Notes under the pieces: generated by a model
Databases searched by the model: none
Told to the model about the DNA's origin: nothing
The model's input: the letters and a program-made list of their open reading frames with translations, nothing else
Assembly (NCBI GenBank): GCA_903906365.1
Contig: CAIVKC010000068.1
Location: forward strand, 1 to 39,722
Reading direction: 5' to 3'
Source: an uncultured Bacteroidota bacterium
Lineage (GTDB): Bacteria; Bacteroidota; Bacteroidia; Chitinophagales; Chitinophagaceae
DNA length: 39,722 nucleotides
Position numbers and translations under genes: made by a program
Shown here: positions 16,269-25,222 of the stretch, in pieces
How positions within the stretch are numbered: the stretch's first letter is position 1
How the letters are laid out: every line of letters begins with the position of its first letter

Positions 16269-16406
16269 GTGGCAGGTCAAAATTAGCGATAAATCCAGAG
16301 TCAATCCCATTGTTATTCCGGAGGGGAGACCTCAGGGTAAACGCACCATGCGAAAATCCCATTGCATGCAGGGTTGGAAACTCCCTACAAAGGGCTGGGG
16401 GATGAA

Positions 16407-17894
16407 TCAGCCGTTTTTGATTTCATGAATGAGGTTTTCCAGCACCTTTTTGGCATCGCCAAACAACATGGATGTCTTTGGTTGGAAAAAAAGGGCGTTT
16501 TCAATGCCTGCATATCCTGGTTTCATACTCCGCTTATTTACTATGCAGGTCCTGGCCAGTTCCACATCCAGGATGGGCATGCCATAAATGGGGGAGGCGG
16601 GGTCCGATTTGGCGGCAGGATTGACCACATCATTGGCGCCTAGCACCAGCACTACATCGGTGCCGGGAAATTCCTCGTTGGCTTTTTCCATTTCCAACAG
16701 GTTCTCATAGGGGACATCGGCTTCGGCAAGCAATACGTTCATATGCCCGGGCATCCGGCCTGCCACCGGGTGAATGGCATATTTTACGTCCACGCCTTTT
16801 TCAGTGAGTATCAATTCCAGTTCATGGCAGGCATGCTGTGCCTGGGCGACCGCCAGGCCATAGCCAGGAACAATCATGATCCTTCGGGCATAACTCATCA
16901 CCATGGCTGCATCGGTAAGTGATATCTCCTTATAAGCTCCGTGTTCGGCTGCCAGACCGGAGGAAACGGTGTGCTGCCCGAAAGATCCAATGAGGACATT
17001 TTTCAGTGAGCGGTTCATGGCCCTGCACATGAGAATTGTCAGGAGCGTGCCCGCTGCACCCACTAAAATCCCGCCGGTGAGCATGGCTTTATTATTATAG
17101 AGAAATCCGCCGCAGGCAGCAGCGACCCCGGTAAAAGAATTCAGCAGTGAAATGACCACCGGCATGTCAGCCCCGCCTATCGGAAAAACAAAAAAAACAC
17201 CATAGATCAGGGAGAGGGCCAGTATCAGCAACAGGAGATAAAGGGAACTGCTGCCAATTGGTCCGGCGCTTAGGTCGGAGGGGTACCCGGGCGTGCTATG
17301 CAGGAACCATGCACTAAGTCCCAGGATGACCGCCAGCACCAGGAGGTTTAGGAGATGCTGTCCTTTGAAAAGTACATCTTTTATTTTGCCATTCAGTTTA
17401 GCCCAGGCTATGAGGCTGCCGGCAAAGGAGACTGAACCAATGATAAGCCCCCCCAGGATGATCAGCAGGCGGCCCGCAGACAGATCCATATCCAGTTGTC
17501 CACCCGGGTTTCCCGGCTGGGGATACCGTTGTAAGTCCGGGGCTTTATAAATAAAAAGGAACTCCACCAGGGAGATCAACATCGCACAGGCGCCCCCCAT
17601 CCCGTTAAAAAGACTCACCATCTCGGGCATGGCGGTCATTTTTACCCGGCGGGCAGCCAAAACCCCTACGAAGGTGCCAAACACAATGCCGGCAAAGATC
17701 CAGGGATAATTGTGCAGGGACTGTTGATGGTCATCCCGGTACAGGAAGATGGTACCTGCAATGGCAAGGGTCATTCCGCCGGCCGCCAGCCGGTTTCCTT
17801 TCCTGGCCCTGGCCGGATCGGACAGCATTTTCAGGCCTACGATAAAGCTTACCGAAGCCAGCAGATAACACAGTATTAATAAACTTTCACCCAT
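16407..17894 (-). CDS. pntB: NAD(P) transhydrogenase beta subunit
   Basis: This 495-aa subunit carries the NADP(H)-binding domain III and most of the proton channel of the proton-translocating transhydrogenase, which makes NADPH from NADH using the proton gradient. About nine hydrophobic segments fill residues 1-290. Domain III follows: VPGYGLAVAQAQH (nucleotide-binding glycine motif), HPVAGRMPGHMNVLLAEADVPY, and GANDVVNPAA, all strongly conserved in PntB. The protein is full length. It is the third gene of pntAA-pntAB-pntB, 48 bases after pntAB. The gap between TM segments 4 and 5 contains a Pro/Gly-rich loop (about 118-135) that looks like a lineage-specific insertion. Confidence 0.96.
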   Translation of the reverse strand: MGESLLILCYLLASVSFIVGLKMLSDPARARKGNRLAAGGMTLAIAGTIFLYRDDHQQSLHNYPWIFAGIVFGTFVGVLAARRVKMTAMPEMVSLFNGMGGACAMLISLVEFLFIYKAPDLQRYPQPGNPGGQLDMDLSAGRLLIILGGLIIGSVSFAGSLIAWAKLNGKIKDVLFKGQHLLNLLVLAVILGLSAWFLHSTPGYPSDLSAGPIGSSSLYLLLLILALSLIYGVFFVFPIGGADMPVVISLLNSFTGVAAACGGFLYNNKAMLTGGILVGAAGTLLTILMCRAMNRSLKNVLIGSFGQHTVSSGLAAEHGAYKEISLTDAAMVMSYARRIMIVPGYGLAVAQAQHACHELELILTEKGVDVKYAIHPVAGRMPGHMNVLLAEADVPYENLLEMEKANEEFPGTDVVLVLGANDVVNPAAKSDPASPIYGMPILDVELARTCIVNKRSMKPGYAGIENALFFQPKTSMLFGDAKKVLENLIHEIKNG

Positions 17895-17942
17895 TTCATG
17901 TTGATTTTACGCCAATTATAGGAGGCAGGGAACCTTAATTCC

Positions 17943-18251
17943 TTATTTTTTCTTACGGAACATTTCCAGCATGCGGTCAGTGACCACAAAACCACCCACT
18001 ACATTGATCGTTCCAAGCACCACGGCCATAAATCCCAGCCCGAGGGCCCAATGATTCTGGCTGTCTGCCTTTCCCATTACTATGATGGCTCCGATGATCA
18101 CCACTCCGTGAATGGCGTTTGCCCCGCTCATCAGCGGGGTATGCAGCACACTGGGAACGCGGCCGATGACTTCTATGCCCAAAAAAACCATCAGTACGAC
18201 GATGTAGATCATCTGCTGGTGCAGGGATATCCACCCAAGTATTCCATCCAT
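17943..18251 (-). CDS. pntA2: NAD(P) transhydrogenase alpha subunit, membrane part
   Basis: This 102-aa protein is domain II of the alpha subunit encoded as a separate polypeptide. It has three hydrophobic helices and the conserved stretch SVLHTPLMSGANAIHGVV, followed by LGTINVVGGFVVTDRMLEMF, which are hallmarks of this domain. It packs with PntB to form the proton path. It lies 67 bases after the soluble alpha part and 48 before pntB, so the three are clearly one operon. The split alpha arrangement is known in many bacteria; E. coli has it fused. Confidence 0.95.
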   Translation of the reverse strand: MDGILGWISLHQQMIYIVVLMVFLGIEVIGRVPSVLHTPLMSGANAIHGVVIIGAIIVMGKADSQNHWALGLGFMAVVLGTINVVGGFVVTDRMLEMFRKKK

Positions 18252-18318
18252 ATGATTATTTTTTGTATTAAACTGCCTTGGAAAACCTCTCCGGACCTTT
18301 AGGCGGCCTGATCAAATT

Positions 18319-19437
18319 TCAGTTTCCAAGCAGTGATTTTACCCTTTCATGTACCACCTGACCGTCACGGGTGATGCAGCATCCACGGACCAGATCATCT
18401 TCATAATTCATATGCAGGGCACCGCCTGTCCCGGTGATCAGTTTGATGAAATTCACGACATTTCTGCCATAGAGCTTGCTGGCGTCGTAGGGCATGGTGG
18501 AGGCCAGAGAAGAGGATCCGCTGATGGTAACCCCCTGGTGTACGATGGTTTCCCCGTTTTTGGTCAGTTCCGTATTTCCACCGGTGGCAGCGGCCAGGTC
18601 AATGATGACCGAGCCCTTTTTCATAGTTTCAATCATGGCAGCTGAAATAAGTATAGGAGCCGGTTTGCCGGGAATCTGCGCCGTGGTGATAATAATGTCA
18701 GACTTGGCTACTGTCTCAGCAATTTTTGCTCTCTGCCTTTCCTGGAAATCCGCCGATTGTTCAACGGCATATCCACCGGCCGCAGAGGCGTCCGCCGCCC
18801 CGGGTACTTCGATGAATCTGCCTCCCAGGCTGAGCACTTCCTCTTTCACCGCCGTTCTGGTGTCAAATACTTCTACCACCGCACCCAGGCGGCGGGCCGT
18901 GGCGACGGCCTGCAGTCCCGCTACACCGGCACCCAGTATCATGACCCGCGCGGGGGCAATGGTTCCGGCCGCCGTCATGAACATGGGCAGATAACGGGGA
19001 AAAAGGGTAGAAGCAATCAAGACGGCTTTATAGCCGGCGATATTGGCCTGCGAACTAAGCACGTCCATTGTCTGGGCCCGCGTGGTGCGCGGAAGCATGT
19101 CCAGGCTAAAGGAAATGATTCCCTGGCCGGCCCATTTTTCCATGACTTCATAACGGTATAGCGGCTGGTAAATGCCAATCAGTATTTTATGTTGCAGTGA
19201 GGTTCCTATGAGTTCATCATGTAAGGACAGGAGCACATCTGACCGGTTCAGTACCTCTTCCCGGGAAAGTATGGTAGCGCCTTCCCTTTCATAGTCCTGG
19301 TCACTGCAGCAGGCATGCAGACCTGCGCCGGTTTCCACGATTACAGCAATACCTGACTTTAGGAGGGGGGATAAATTTTCTGCCAGTAAGGAGACCCTGT
19401 TTTCAAATGCGGGTTCTCTCAGTACGCCAATGGTCAT
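18319..19437 (-). CDS. pntA1: NAD(P) transhydrogenase alpha subunit, NAD(H)-binding part
   Basis: This 372-aa soluble protein is domain I, which binds NAD(H). It starts with the alanine dehydrogenase/PntA N-terminal fold (MTIGVLREPAFENRVSLLAE). The Rossmann motif is VMILGAGVAGLQA with the acidic residue at VEVFDTR. The conserved TTAQIPGKPAPILI and the GSVIIDLAAATGGNTE segment follow. It ends near residue 372 without membrane helices, so the anchoring part is the next gene. It starts 59 bases after the methyltransferase-like gene on the same strand. The family also includes alanine dehydrogenase, but the operon context settles the identity. Confidence 0.95.
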   Translation of the reverse strand: MTIGVLREPAFENRVSLLAENLSPLLKSGIAVIVETGAGLHACCSDQDYEREGATILSREEVLNRSDVLLSLHDELIGTSLQHKILIGIYQPLYRYEVMEKWAGQGIISFSLDMLPRTTRAQTMDVLSSQANIAGYKAVLIASTLFPRYLPMFMTAAGTIAPARVMILGAGVAGLQAVATARRLGAVVEVFDTRTAVKEEVLSLGGRFIEVPGAADASAAGGYAVEQSADFQERQRAKIAETVAKSDIIITTAQIPGKPAPILISAAMIETMKKGSVIIDLAAATGGNTELTKNGETIVHQGVTISGSSSLASTMPYDASKLYGRNVVNFIKLITGTGGALHMNYEDDLVRGCCITRDGQVVHERVKSLLGN

Positions 19438-19496
19438 AAGAACAATGAAGGTTGATTAGGTACAAATTTCCGTTTATTCAATGAAGTTAAGTCATT

Positions 19497-20294
19497 TTAG
19501 AACCTGATGGTAAAATGTTGCTTAATATGGAAGCCTTCCCTGATGAAAATCATACCTATAAAAAACAGATCCACCGTCAGCAGAACATCCGGATGGGCCT
19601 TGATGGCCGTCCAGGCCGATTCCATCTCTGCACTCCAGTGGATATCGTCAAAGATGAGCACGGTGCCGGGCGCGGCATGGTCAAGAAGCATTTCAAAATA
19701 CTGAAGGGTAGGTTCCCTGCGATGATTGCCATCGATAAAGGCCAGACCGACCGGTTTGCAGTGGCTCAGGATCTCCGGCAGCCTATCATCGAAATGCCCC
19801 CTGAACACCTTTATATTGGTCAGCCCAAGCTGCCGGAAATGAGCAGCTGCCAAATCAGCTACCGCTGGGGCTCCCTCCAGGGTAAAGACCTCAGCCGCGG
19901 GGTTACCGCTGGCCAGGTAAGCGGTGGACAGGCCCAGGGAGGTACCCAGTTCTATGATGCATTCCGGCTGGTAATAACGGGCCATCCGGTGCAGCAGCTG
20001 ACCGTATTTTTTGGGTTTGGCGGCATGGACTGCCAGAGAAGCAATGGTTCTTTGAGCGGAGTTTTTTTGGGAAGATCCGGCACCGAGGTCCTCCACCAAA
20101 ACTAATTGCCGGTTTTTGCGGAGCTGCCGCCGAAGGTTTTCCACCAGTGCATATTCAGGGGGGGCGCTGGAGTCTCGCAATACATGGGTGATAAAATCAT
20201 ATACAAACGGAGAATGAATGCCATGGCCCCTTCCATTGGAAGCGTTCAGGAAATAATGCAGGTATTTGAAGGCCAGTTCTACACGGGAATACAT
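19497..20294 (-). CDS. Class I SAM-dependent methyltransferase, O-methyltransferase type
   Basis: This 265-aa cytoplasmic protein has a Rossmann-type SAM site: IIELGTSLGLSTAYLA (motif I), an acidic end of strand 2 at VFTLEGAP, and the LAFIDGNHRREPTLQYF stretch, where the Asp may hold a divalent metal, then LIFDDIHWS. This pattern is that of Methyltransf_24 and catechol-type O-methyltransferases. The N-terminal 70 residues (GRGHGIHSPFVYDF) are conserved in Bacteroidota homologues and probably shape the substrate pocket. The substrate is unknown. The ATG at 20294 is preferred to a TTG at 20330, because the extra residues look non-conserved. It sits between folA and the transhydrogenase operon with gaps of about 60 bases, so it may be co-transcribed. 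Confidence 0.8.
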   Translation of the reverse strand: MYSRVELAFKYLHYFLNASNGRGHGIHSPFVYDFITHVLRDSSAPPEYALVENLRRQLRKNRQLVLVEDLGAGSSQKNSAQRTIASLAVHAAKPKKYGQLLHRMARYYQPECIIELGTSLGLSTAYLASGNPAAEVFTLEGAPAVADLAAAHFRQLGLTNIKVFRGHFDDRLPEILSHCKPVGLAFIDGNHRREPTLQYFEMLLDHAAPGTVLIFDDIHWSAEMESAWTAIKAHPDVLLTVDLFFIGMIFIREGFHIKQHFTIRF

Positions 20295-20360
20295 CCTTGG
20301 GAAAAAATAGGGGTTACCAAATTGATTCAAAAAAAGCCTCCAGCCGGCATGTGCCTGCTG

Positions 20361-20915
20361 TTAAGGCATTATATAGGTAGGGGCTGGAATTTCCTTATAC
20401 TCCCGGAGGGGCAGCTGCTTTCGTTTCAGGATTCGAATGGTAAAATCGTAGGCATGTTTGGGGTCCTTCGAATACCTGTCCTGCCGGACAGTAAACCAGT
20501 CCGCTTCCCTGAAATCCGGAAAATAGGCATCTCCCTGGAAAACCTCATCGATTTCGGTAAGGTAAAGGTAATCGGCAAATGGAAGGGCCAGGGTATAGAT
20601 CTGCTGGCCTCCAATCACGAAGACTTCCTTTACATCAAAGCATGCAGCCTGCTCCAAGGCCTCCTTCCAGGACCGGACGAAAATCAGGTGCAGCGGATCC
20701 TGGGAAACATGGGTCTCTGAACTGATGACGATATTAAACCGGCCTTTCAGGGGTTTGCGGTCCAGGGCGTCAAAGGTTTTTCGACCCATGATTACGGCCG
20801 TACCCCAGGTGGTATTCTTAAAGAACAACATGTCTGTCGGCATATTCCAGAGCAGTTTATTGTCTTTTCCAATGACACGATTAACAGATACGGCGGCGAT
20901 AAGAGATATGGTCAT
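20361..20915 (-). CDS. folA: Dihydrofolate reductase
   Basis: This 184-aa enzyme reduces dihydrofolate to tetrahydrofolate with NADPH, which restores the folate used up by thymidylate synthase. Family features are clear: the opening MTISLIAAVSVNRVIGKDN, the LLWNMPTDMLFFK segment with the catalytic Asp, the NADPH-binding MGRKTFDAL, and VIGGQQIYTLAL with the double glycine near residue 105. The Met20 loop and the YLTEID strand are normal. A proline-rich extension of about 20 residues at the C-terminus is longer than in E. coli. The start at 20915 is set by family alignment; an in-frame start 33 bases earlier would add residues not seen in relatives. It lies 51 bases after thyA. Confidence 0.95.
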   Translation of the reverse strand: MTISLIAAVSVNRVIGKDNKLLWNMPTDMLFFKNTTWGTAVIMGRKTFDALDRKPLKGRFNIVISSETHVSQDPLHLIFVRSWKEALEQAACFDVKEVFVIGGQQIYTLALPFADYLYLTEIDEVFQGDAYFPDFREADWFTVRQDRYSKDPKHAYDFTIRILKRKQLPLREYKEIPAPTYIMP

Positions 20916-20966
20916 CCTAAAGGGTTTTAGCATTGCCCATTGCGGCAAATAACAGGGTTCATTTCA

Positions 20967-21761
20967 TTATACGGCGACCGGTGCTTTTATGGCAGGATGG
21001 CTTTGATAATCCAGCAGCGAAAAATCCTCAAACCGGAAATCAAAAATGCTGCGAACATCGGGGTTGATCTTCATCACCGGCAAAGGAAAGGGTTTGCGGG
21101 ACAATTGCAGCCGGGCCTGCTCCAGGTGGTTATTGTAAAGGTGTACATCCCCAAAGGTATGTACAAATTCACCAGGCTCCAGGCCAGTTACCTGGGCTAT
21201 CATCATGGTCAGCAGGGCATAGGAGGCAATGTTGAAAGGAACTCCCAGAAATACATCCGCACTGCGCTGGTAAAGCTGGCAACTCAGCTTACCGCCGGCC
21301 ACATAAAACTGAAACAGGGTATGGCATGGCATCAGGGCCATTTCAGGCAGCTCGGCCACATTCCAGGCGCTTACGATAAGCCGGCGGCTGTCGGGTGTCT
21401 TTTTAATTTGTTCAATTAAAACCGAGATCTGGTCCACTATTTTACCATCAGCGCCCTCCCAGCTCCTCCACTGTTTGCCATATACTGGCCCCAGGTTTCC
21501 CTCCGCGTCAGCCCATTCATCCCAAATTCTTACGCCATGTTCTTTGAGATAGGAGATATTGGTATCTCCCCGGAGAAACCAAAGCAGTTCATATATAATA
21601 CTTTTTACATGAAGCTTTTTGGTAGTGACCAGCGGAAAGCCTTTTGCCAGATCAAAACGCATCTGGTGCCCAAAACAGCTCAGGGTGCCGGTTCCGGTCC
21701 TGTCACTTTTGGAATGGCCATTTGACAGGATATGGTGGAGTAAGTCGAGGTATTGCTGCAT
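20967..21761 (-). CDS. thyA: Thymidylate synthase
   Basis: This 264-aa enzyme, the standard ThyA length, methylates dUMP to dTMP using methylene-tetrahydrofolate. The catalytic Cys is in [13 protein letters not shown], the dUMP-phosphate arginines lie in [10 protein letters not shown] and [12 protein letters not shown], and [20 protein letters not shown] and [15 protein letters not shown] are textbook ThyA blocks. It is the first gene of the folate pair thyA-folA and probably of the whole minus-strand run down to the transhydrogenase. The start ATG at 21761 matches the conserved MQQYLDLL opening. Confidence 0.98.
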   Translation of the reverse strand: MQQYLDLLHHILSNGHSKSDRTGTGTLSCFGHQMRFDLAKGFPLVTTKKLHVKSIIYELLWFLRGDTNISYLKEHGVRIWDEWADAEGNLGPVYGKQWRSWEGADGKIVDQISVLIEQIKKTPDSRRLIVSAWNVAELPEMALMPCHTLFQFYVAGGKLSCQLYQRSADVFLGVPFNIASYALLTMMIAQVTGLEPGEFVHTFGDVHLYNNHLEQARLQLSRKPFPLPVMKINPDVRSIFDFRFEDFSLLDYQSHPAIKAPVAV

Positions 21762-21978
21762 GGCTGCAATTTACGTAAACTTGTAAAAGGGCCGGAAGTC
21801 GGAGTGGCAATGTTGGCAAACTGTGGATTAAAGAGCCGGCCAAATCAGGTAGGGAGGGTTGGGCTAAAGGGTCAGCCTTTCATTCCGAAATGCCTGGGTC
21901 AGGAAAGGGTAATAAAAATTGAGTGCCCTTGGTTTCTTTTTCTTAATTTCCGCCATGTTTTTTTGCATCCGTAATGCG

Positions 21979-22908
21979 ATGGGCAATCAGGCCCTCTTGT
22001 CCTTGAAAATGTGGGTCCTGGTAACGCTTTGCATTCCTTCTGGACTCATAGCGCAAAAGGATTTTTTTCAGCCGTCCCCGGATTACAACCCAACCCGGGT
22101 CAGGGGCGTGGTTATTGCCGAAGCCGTCGGCGGCGCGGTCATCACCCTGGGGCTCAATTATCTTTGGTATAAAAAATTCCCCCATAGCCAGTTTCACCTC
22201 TTTAATGACAACAAGGAGTGGCTGAATATGGATAAAATGGGTCATGCCACCACTGCATACAATATTGCAGCCATACAGAGTGATCTCATGCATTGGGGAG
22301 GGATCAGGTCTGGCACTTCAGCCCTGATAGGGACCCTCACCTCTTTGGGATTTATGACTATGATAGAGATCATGGATGGTCATTCTGATAAATGGGGGTT
22401 CTCCAAAGGAGACATGCTCGCCAATATTGCCGGCTGCCTGCTTTATGAAGGCCAGCAGCTGATGTGGAACCAGCAGCGAATCAGCCTGAAATATTCTTAT
22501 CATCATACGCTATTTGCGCAATACTACCCGCAGGAACTGGGAAGCAATCTGCCCCAACGAATGCTAAAGGATTATAATGGCCAAACCTACTGGCTTTCTT
22601 TCAATATTGCCTCTTTTCTACCGGGCTCCAGCAGTTTCCCCCGGTGGCTCAATCTTTCAACCGGATACGGAGCAGAAGGGATGATCGGGGCTGAAGGCAA
22701 TCCACAGGAAATAAATGGCAAAAAGATCCCCTACTTCCGTCGTTACCGTCAGTTTTATTTTGGGTTTGACACCGATCTTTACCGTATTTCCAATCTCACG
22801 CCCTTTTCAACCACCCTGCTTAAGCTAAACCGCACCCTGAAAACTCCGGCGCCAGCCCTTGAGTGGAATGACCAGCAGGGTTTCAGCTGGCATTGGCTGT
22901 ATTTCTGA
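21979..22908 (+). CDS. DUF2279 exported protein
   Basis: This 309-aa protein begins with a signal-like stretch (MWVLVTLCIPSGLIAQ, reached from the ATG at 21979 through a Lys-containing n-region). An upstream ATG at 21955 in the same frame would also work, so the start is not certain. The rest matches DUF2279, a Bacteroidota family of periplasmic or membrane-associated proteins of unknown role. Visible conserved blocks are WLNMDKMGHATTAYN, IEIMDGHSDKWGFSKGD and NIAGCLLYEGQQ, with His and Asp residues that could bind metal. Hydrophobic segments at about 45-60 and 115-130 suggest membrane association. It is divergent from thyA and convergent with the S10 peptidase gene. Confidence 0.8.
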   Translation: MGNQALLSLKMWVLVTLCIPSGLIAQKDFFQPSPDYNPTRVRGVVIAEAVGGAVITLGLNYLWYKKFPHSQFHLFNDNKEWLNMDKMGHATTAYNIAAIQSDLMHWGGIRSGTSALIGTLTSLGFMTMIEIMDGHSDKWGFSKGDMLANIAGCLLYEGQQLMWNQQRISLKYSYHHTLFAQYYPQELGSNLPQRMLKDYNGQTYWLSFNIASFLPGSSSFPRWLNLSTGYGAEGMIGAEGNPQEINGKKIPYFRRYRQFYFGFDTDLYRISNLTPFSTTLLKLNRTLKTPAPALEWNDQQGFSWHWLYF

Positions 22909-22944
22909 ACAAAAAAGGTGAGGGAAAATCCAGACAAAAATAAG

Positions 22945-22987
22945 TAAGGGTTGAAACCTTGCGACCAGCCGGAAGTTTCAACCCTTA
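22945..22987. terminator. Bidirectional terminator-type hairpin
   Basis: TAAGGGTTGAAAC (22945-22957) and GTTTCAACCCTTA (22975-22987) pair perfectly over 13 bases around a 17-nt loop. It sits in the 120-bp gap between two convergent genes, where a shared terminator is expected. On the minus strand the tail TTATTTTTG follows, which gives a modest T-tract. Confidence 0.65.
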
Positions 22988-23029
22988 TGAATCAGTTATC
23001 TCAGGAGATTACCTGAATATTCCTTGGAT

Positions 23030-24568
23030 TTAGAATTTGGCCGGTTCCCCGGGTTTCGGCAGTGATTTTTTGATGAAATCCCTCAATTCATCATTGGCAG
23101 CAGACAGATCCTCTTTACGCAGGTACATCATATGTCCGCTACGGTATCCTTTCCAGGACAGCCTGTCTTTGAGTCTTCCGCCCGGGTCTAACTGCCACAT
23201 GCTGTATTTGGCATTAAAATAATCGCAGGCACCGTCATAATAGCCTGACTGGATCAGCAGGTGCAGGTAGGGATTTTCAGCGATGGCCTGCCGGAGGTTT
23301 TCGCCGGTCTGGTTCCCCTTGTTATTCCAGGGGAAAACCGGTCCAAACATATTGTATTTCAGATCCGTCTTATAATTGAGCTCTTCCCGCAAATAGATAT
23401 TGATGGCAGGAGTAAAGGAATGCAGCCAGGAGGTCAGTTCTGAATTATAATCCGGGGCATCTCCGGCATCCTGTCTGTCAATACCGCGGTATCTTGAATC
23501 CAGCCTTCCGACCGTAAAACCCTTGTCACGAAGCAGTTCCTTCCAAAAAAAGGAGGGTGGGATATCCAGATTATGCTGCAGGATGATTTTTTCTGACAGG
23601 CCGCTGTAGCGGGCCATTTTAGCAGCGATCTGTTTTTTCTGGTCTTCTCCCAGAAATCCGCCTTTGGCGATGGCCGGAATGAGCTGGTTAATCGTGAAAT
23701 CCTCCACTTCGGGAAGCATGGCTGTCAGGTCTTTTTGCTGCAGGTCCTGGGCCAGGGCCTTGTGATACCAGGCAGTGGCCGCATAATAGGGCAACCGCAG
23801 TGCCTGTTCCACCGGACCACTGCGTTCGATACCCAGTTCGGTGGGGGAGACCAGTACCACTCCGTTCAGGTACATCCACTGGGCATTCTGAAGCTCCAGG
23901 GCCAGCCCGGACACTCGGGTCGTCCCGTAACTTTCCCCGATGAGAAATTTGGGCGAGGCCCAACGGTTCTTGCGGGTGACAAAAGTATTGATCCATTCGG
24001 CCAGGTATTTGATGTCTTCGTTGACACCAAAAAAACGTGACCCCGGGATGTCCTTGCTTACCGGACGGGAAAATCCGGTATTGACCGGATCCACATAGAC
24101 GATATCTGCCACATCCAGCAGGGAATTCGGGTTCTCGTGAACTCCGTAAGGCTGAACGGGATAGCCTTCCTCATCAATATTTAATATCCGCGGCCCCGTA
24201 TAGCCGATTTCCATCCAGACAGAAGCGGAGCCGGGGCCTCCGTTGAAGGAAATGACCAGTGGTCTGGAAGCCCTGTCTTTGACATCGGTCCTTTCATAAT
24301 AGGTGTAAAATATACTGGCAATGGCTTTGCCGTCTTCATCCCAAACAGGCATGGTACCTGCATTGGCGGTATAGGGTATGCGCTGACCCTTGACGGTGAC
24401 CTCACTGCGGGTGGTCACCGAGGAATCCACATTGACCATACGGTTGAGGACCTGGGCTTTGTCCGTTTTGGCTGAGGAAGCCTCTTCGGGGGGAGCGGTT
24501 TTTCTTTGCGCTGCCAGGTGCAGGGACAGCATGGAAAGGAAGGAAAAAGCGAGCCATACTTTTTTCAT
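23030..24568 (-). CDS. Exported S10-family serine carboxypeptidase-like protein
   Basis: This 512-aa protein carries a signal peptide (MKKVWLAFSFLSMLSLHLAAQ) and should act in the periplasm or outside the cell. The S10 alpha/beta-hydrolase features are complete: oxyanion-hole block SFNGGPGSASVWME, the nucleophile Ser in IGESYGTTRVSG, the acid in SGYYDGACDYF and the His in RSGHMMYLRKEDL. S10 enzymes remove C-terminal residues from peptides and work best at acidic pH; bacterial members of this type are little studied. The length is normal. The ATG at 24568 is favoured over one two codons earlier, because it gives the better signal sequence. It is a single-gene unit. Confidence 0.92.
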   Translation of the reverse strand: MKKVWLAFSFLSMLSLHLAAQRKTAPPEEASSAKTDKAQVLNRMVNVDSSVTTRSEVTVKGQRIPYTANAGTMPVWDEDGKAIASIFYTYYERTDVKDRASRPLVISFNGGPGSASVWMEIGYTGPRILNIDEEGYPVQPYGVHENPNSLLDVADIVYVDPVNTGFSRPVSKDIPGSRFFGVNEDIKYLAEWINTFVTRKNRWASPKFLIGESYGTTRVSGLALELQNAQWMYLNGVVLVSPTELGIERSGPVEQALRLPYYAATAWYHKALAQDLQQKDLTAMLPEVEDFTINQLIPAIAKGGFLGEDQKKQIAAKMARYSGLSEKIILQHNLDIPPSFFWKELLRDKGFTVGRLDSRYRGIDRQDAGDAPDYNSELTSWLHSFTPAINIYLREELNYKTDLKYNMFGPVFPWNNKGNQTGENLRQAIAENPYLHLLIQSGYYDGACDYFNAKYSMWQLDPGGRLKDRLSWKGYRSGHMMYLRKEDLSAANDELRDFIKKSLPKPGEPAKF

Positions 24569-24734
24569 AATCAAATTGTTTTGGTAAATAAATGAATTGG
24601 AATTCCCTGATAAGGATTCAGACTAGTGAGGGATAAAATTGGCTGAAAACATTCACACTATCAAAAATAATAACCACTGGCCACCGGTTGGCCAAAAGGC
24701 GGACATCCCTATTATTACACTATCAGACTTTTCC

Positions 24735-24768
24735 GGATAAAAAAATCCCCTGCCTGGTGGGCAGGGGG
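24735..24768 (-). terminator. Intrinsic terminator of the lysine-rich gene
   Basis: On the minus strand GGGGCAGG-type arms CCCCTGCC / GGCAGGGG (24747-24754 and 24760-24767) form a GC-rich stem with a 5-nt loop followed by ATTTTTTTATCC. It lies about 90 bases after the stop of the gene at 24857, in the correct orientation. Confidence 0.8.
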
Positions 24769-24856
24769 GCAGCCAATTATATTTGGAAGACAAGAATAAG
24801 GGTTGGGTGGTTTGCTTTCCTGAAATTCAGTTCCATGATATCAGGGAATGAACGGC

Positions 24857-25114
24857 TCAGGCCTGCTCCGCAGCAGTTTCCGGCTTCGGGGCAACTTTTT
24901 TGAGTTTTGGTTTGTCCTCTTTTTTTGATTTTTTATCCGATTTTACATCCACAACGAATAATTTACTTGCCTTTTTCACCCGGGTGGCAAAGCGTTTTTT
25001 ACCCAGTTGTTTTTCAAGATCAGCAAGTGCCTTGGCGAGTTTGAGGGCGATGTGCTTGCGGCTGCTTTTTTTGGAATCCTTTTTTGATTTGCCTGTTTTT
25101 GTATTGCCTGACAT
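24857..25114 (-). CDS. Lysine-rich basic 85-aa protein, possibly nucleic-acid binding
   Basis: About 25 of the 85 residues are Lys and three are Arg, against nine acidic residues, so the protein is strongly basic. A short amphipathic helical core (about residues 20-55, HIALKLAKALADLEKQLGKK) is flanked by Lys-rich, Pro/Ala-containing tails, as in histone H1-like proteins of bacteria. I do not see a known fold signature. Binding to DNA or RNA is a reasonable inference, but a ribosome-associated or structural role is also possible. It has its own good promoter and a strong terminator, which supports an actively expressed gene. Homologues of this kind occur in related Bacteroidota, but I cannot name the family. 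Confidence 0.75.
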   Translation of the reverse strand: MSGNTKTGKSKKDSKKSSRKHIALKLAKALADLEKQLGKKRFATRVKKASKLFVVDVKSDKKSKKEDKPKLKKVAPKPETAAEQA

Positions 25115-25147
25115 AAGTAAGATTTAGTTAAAAATTGTACCTGATTA

Positions 25148-25176
25148 CAAATTTAATCTAAACTTAATAATGGCAA
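25148..25176 (-). promoter_or_regulatory. Promoter of the lysine-rich gene
   Basis: On the minus strand TTG (25176-25174), 18 bases, then TAAATTTG (25155-25148) fits the Bacteroidota consensus very well. It leaves a leader of about 30 bases before the ATG at 25114. Confidence 0.75.
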
Positions 25177-25222
25177 TGTTAAGTTTTGAAAAGGAAAAGC
25201 GGGCCTGGCCAGGAGGCAAAAC

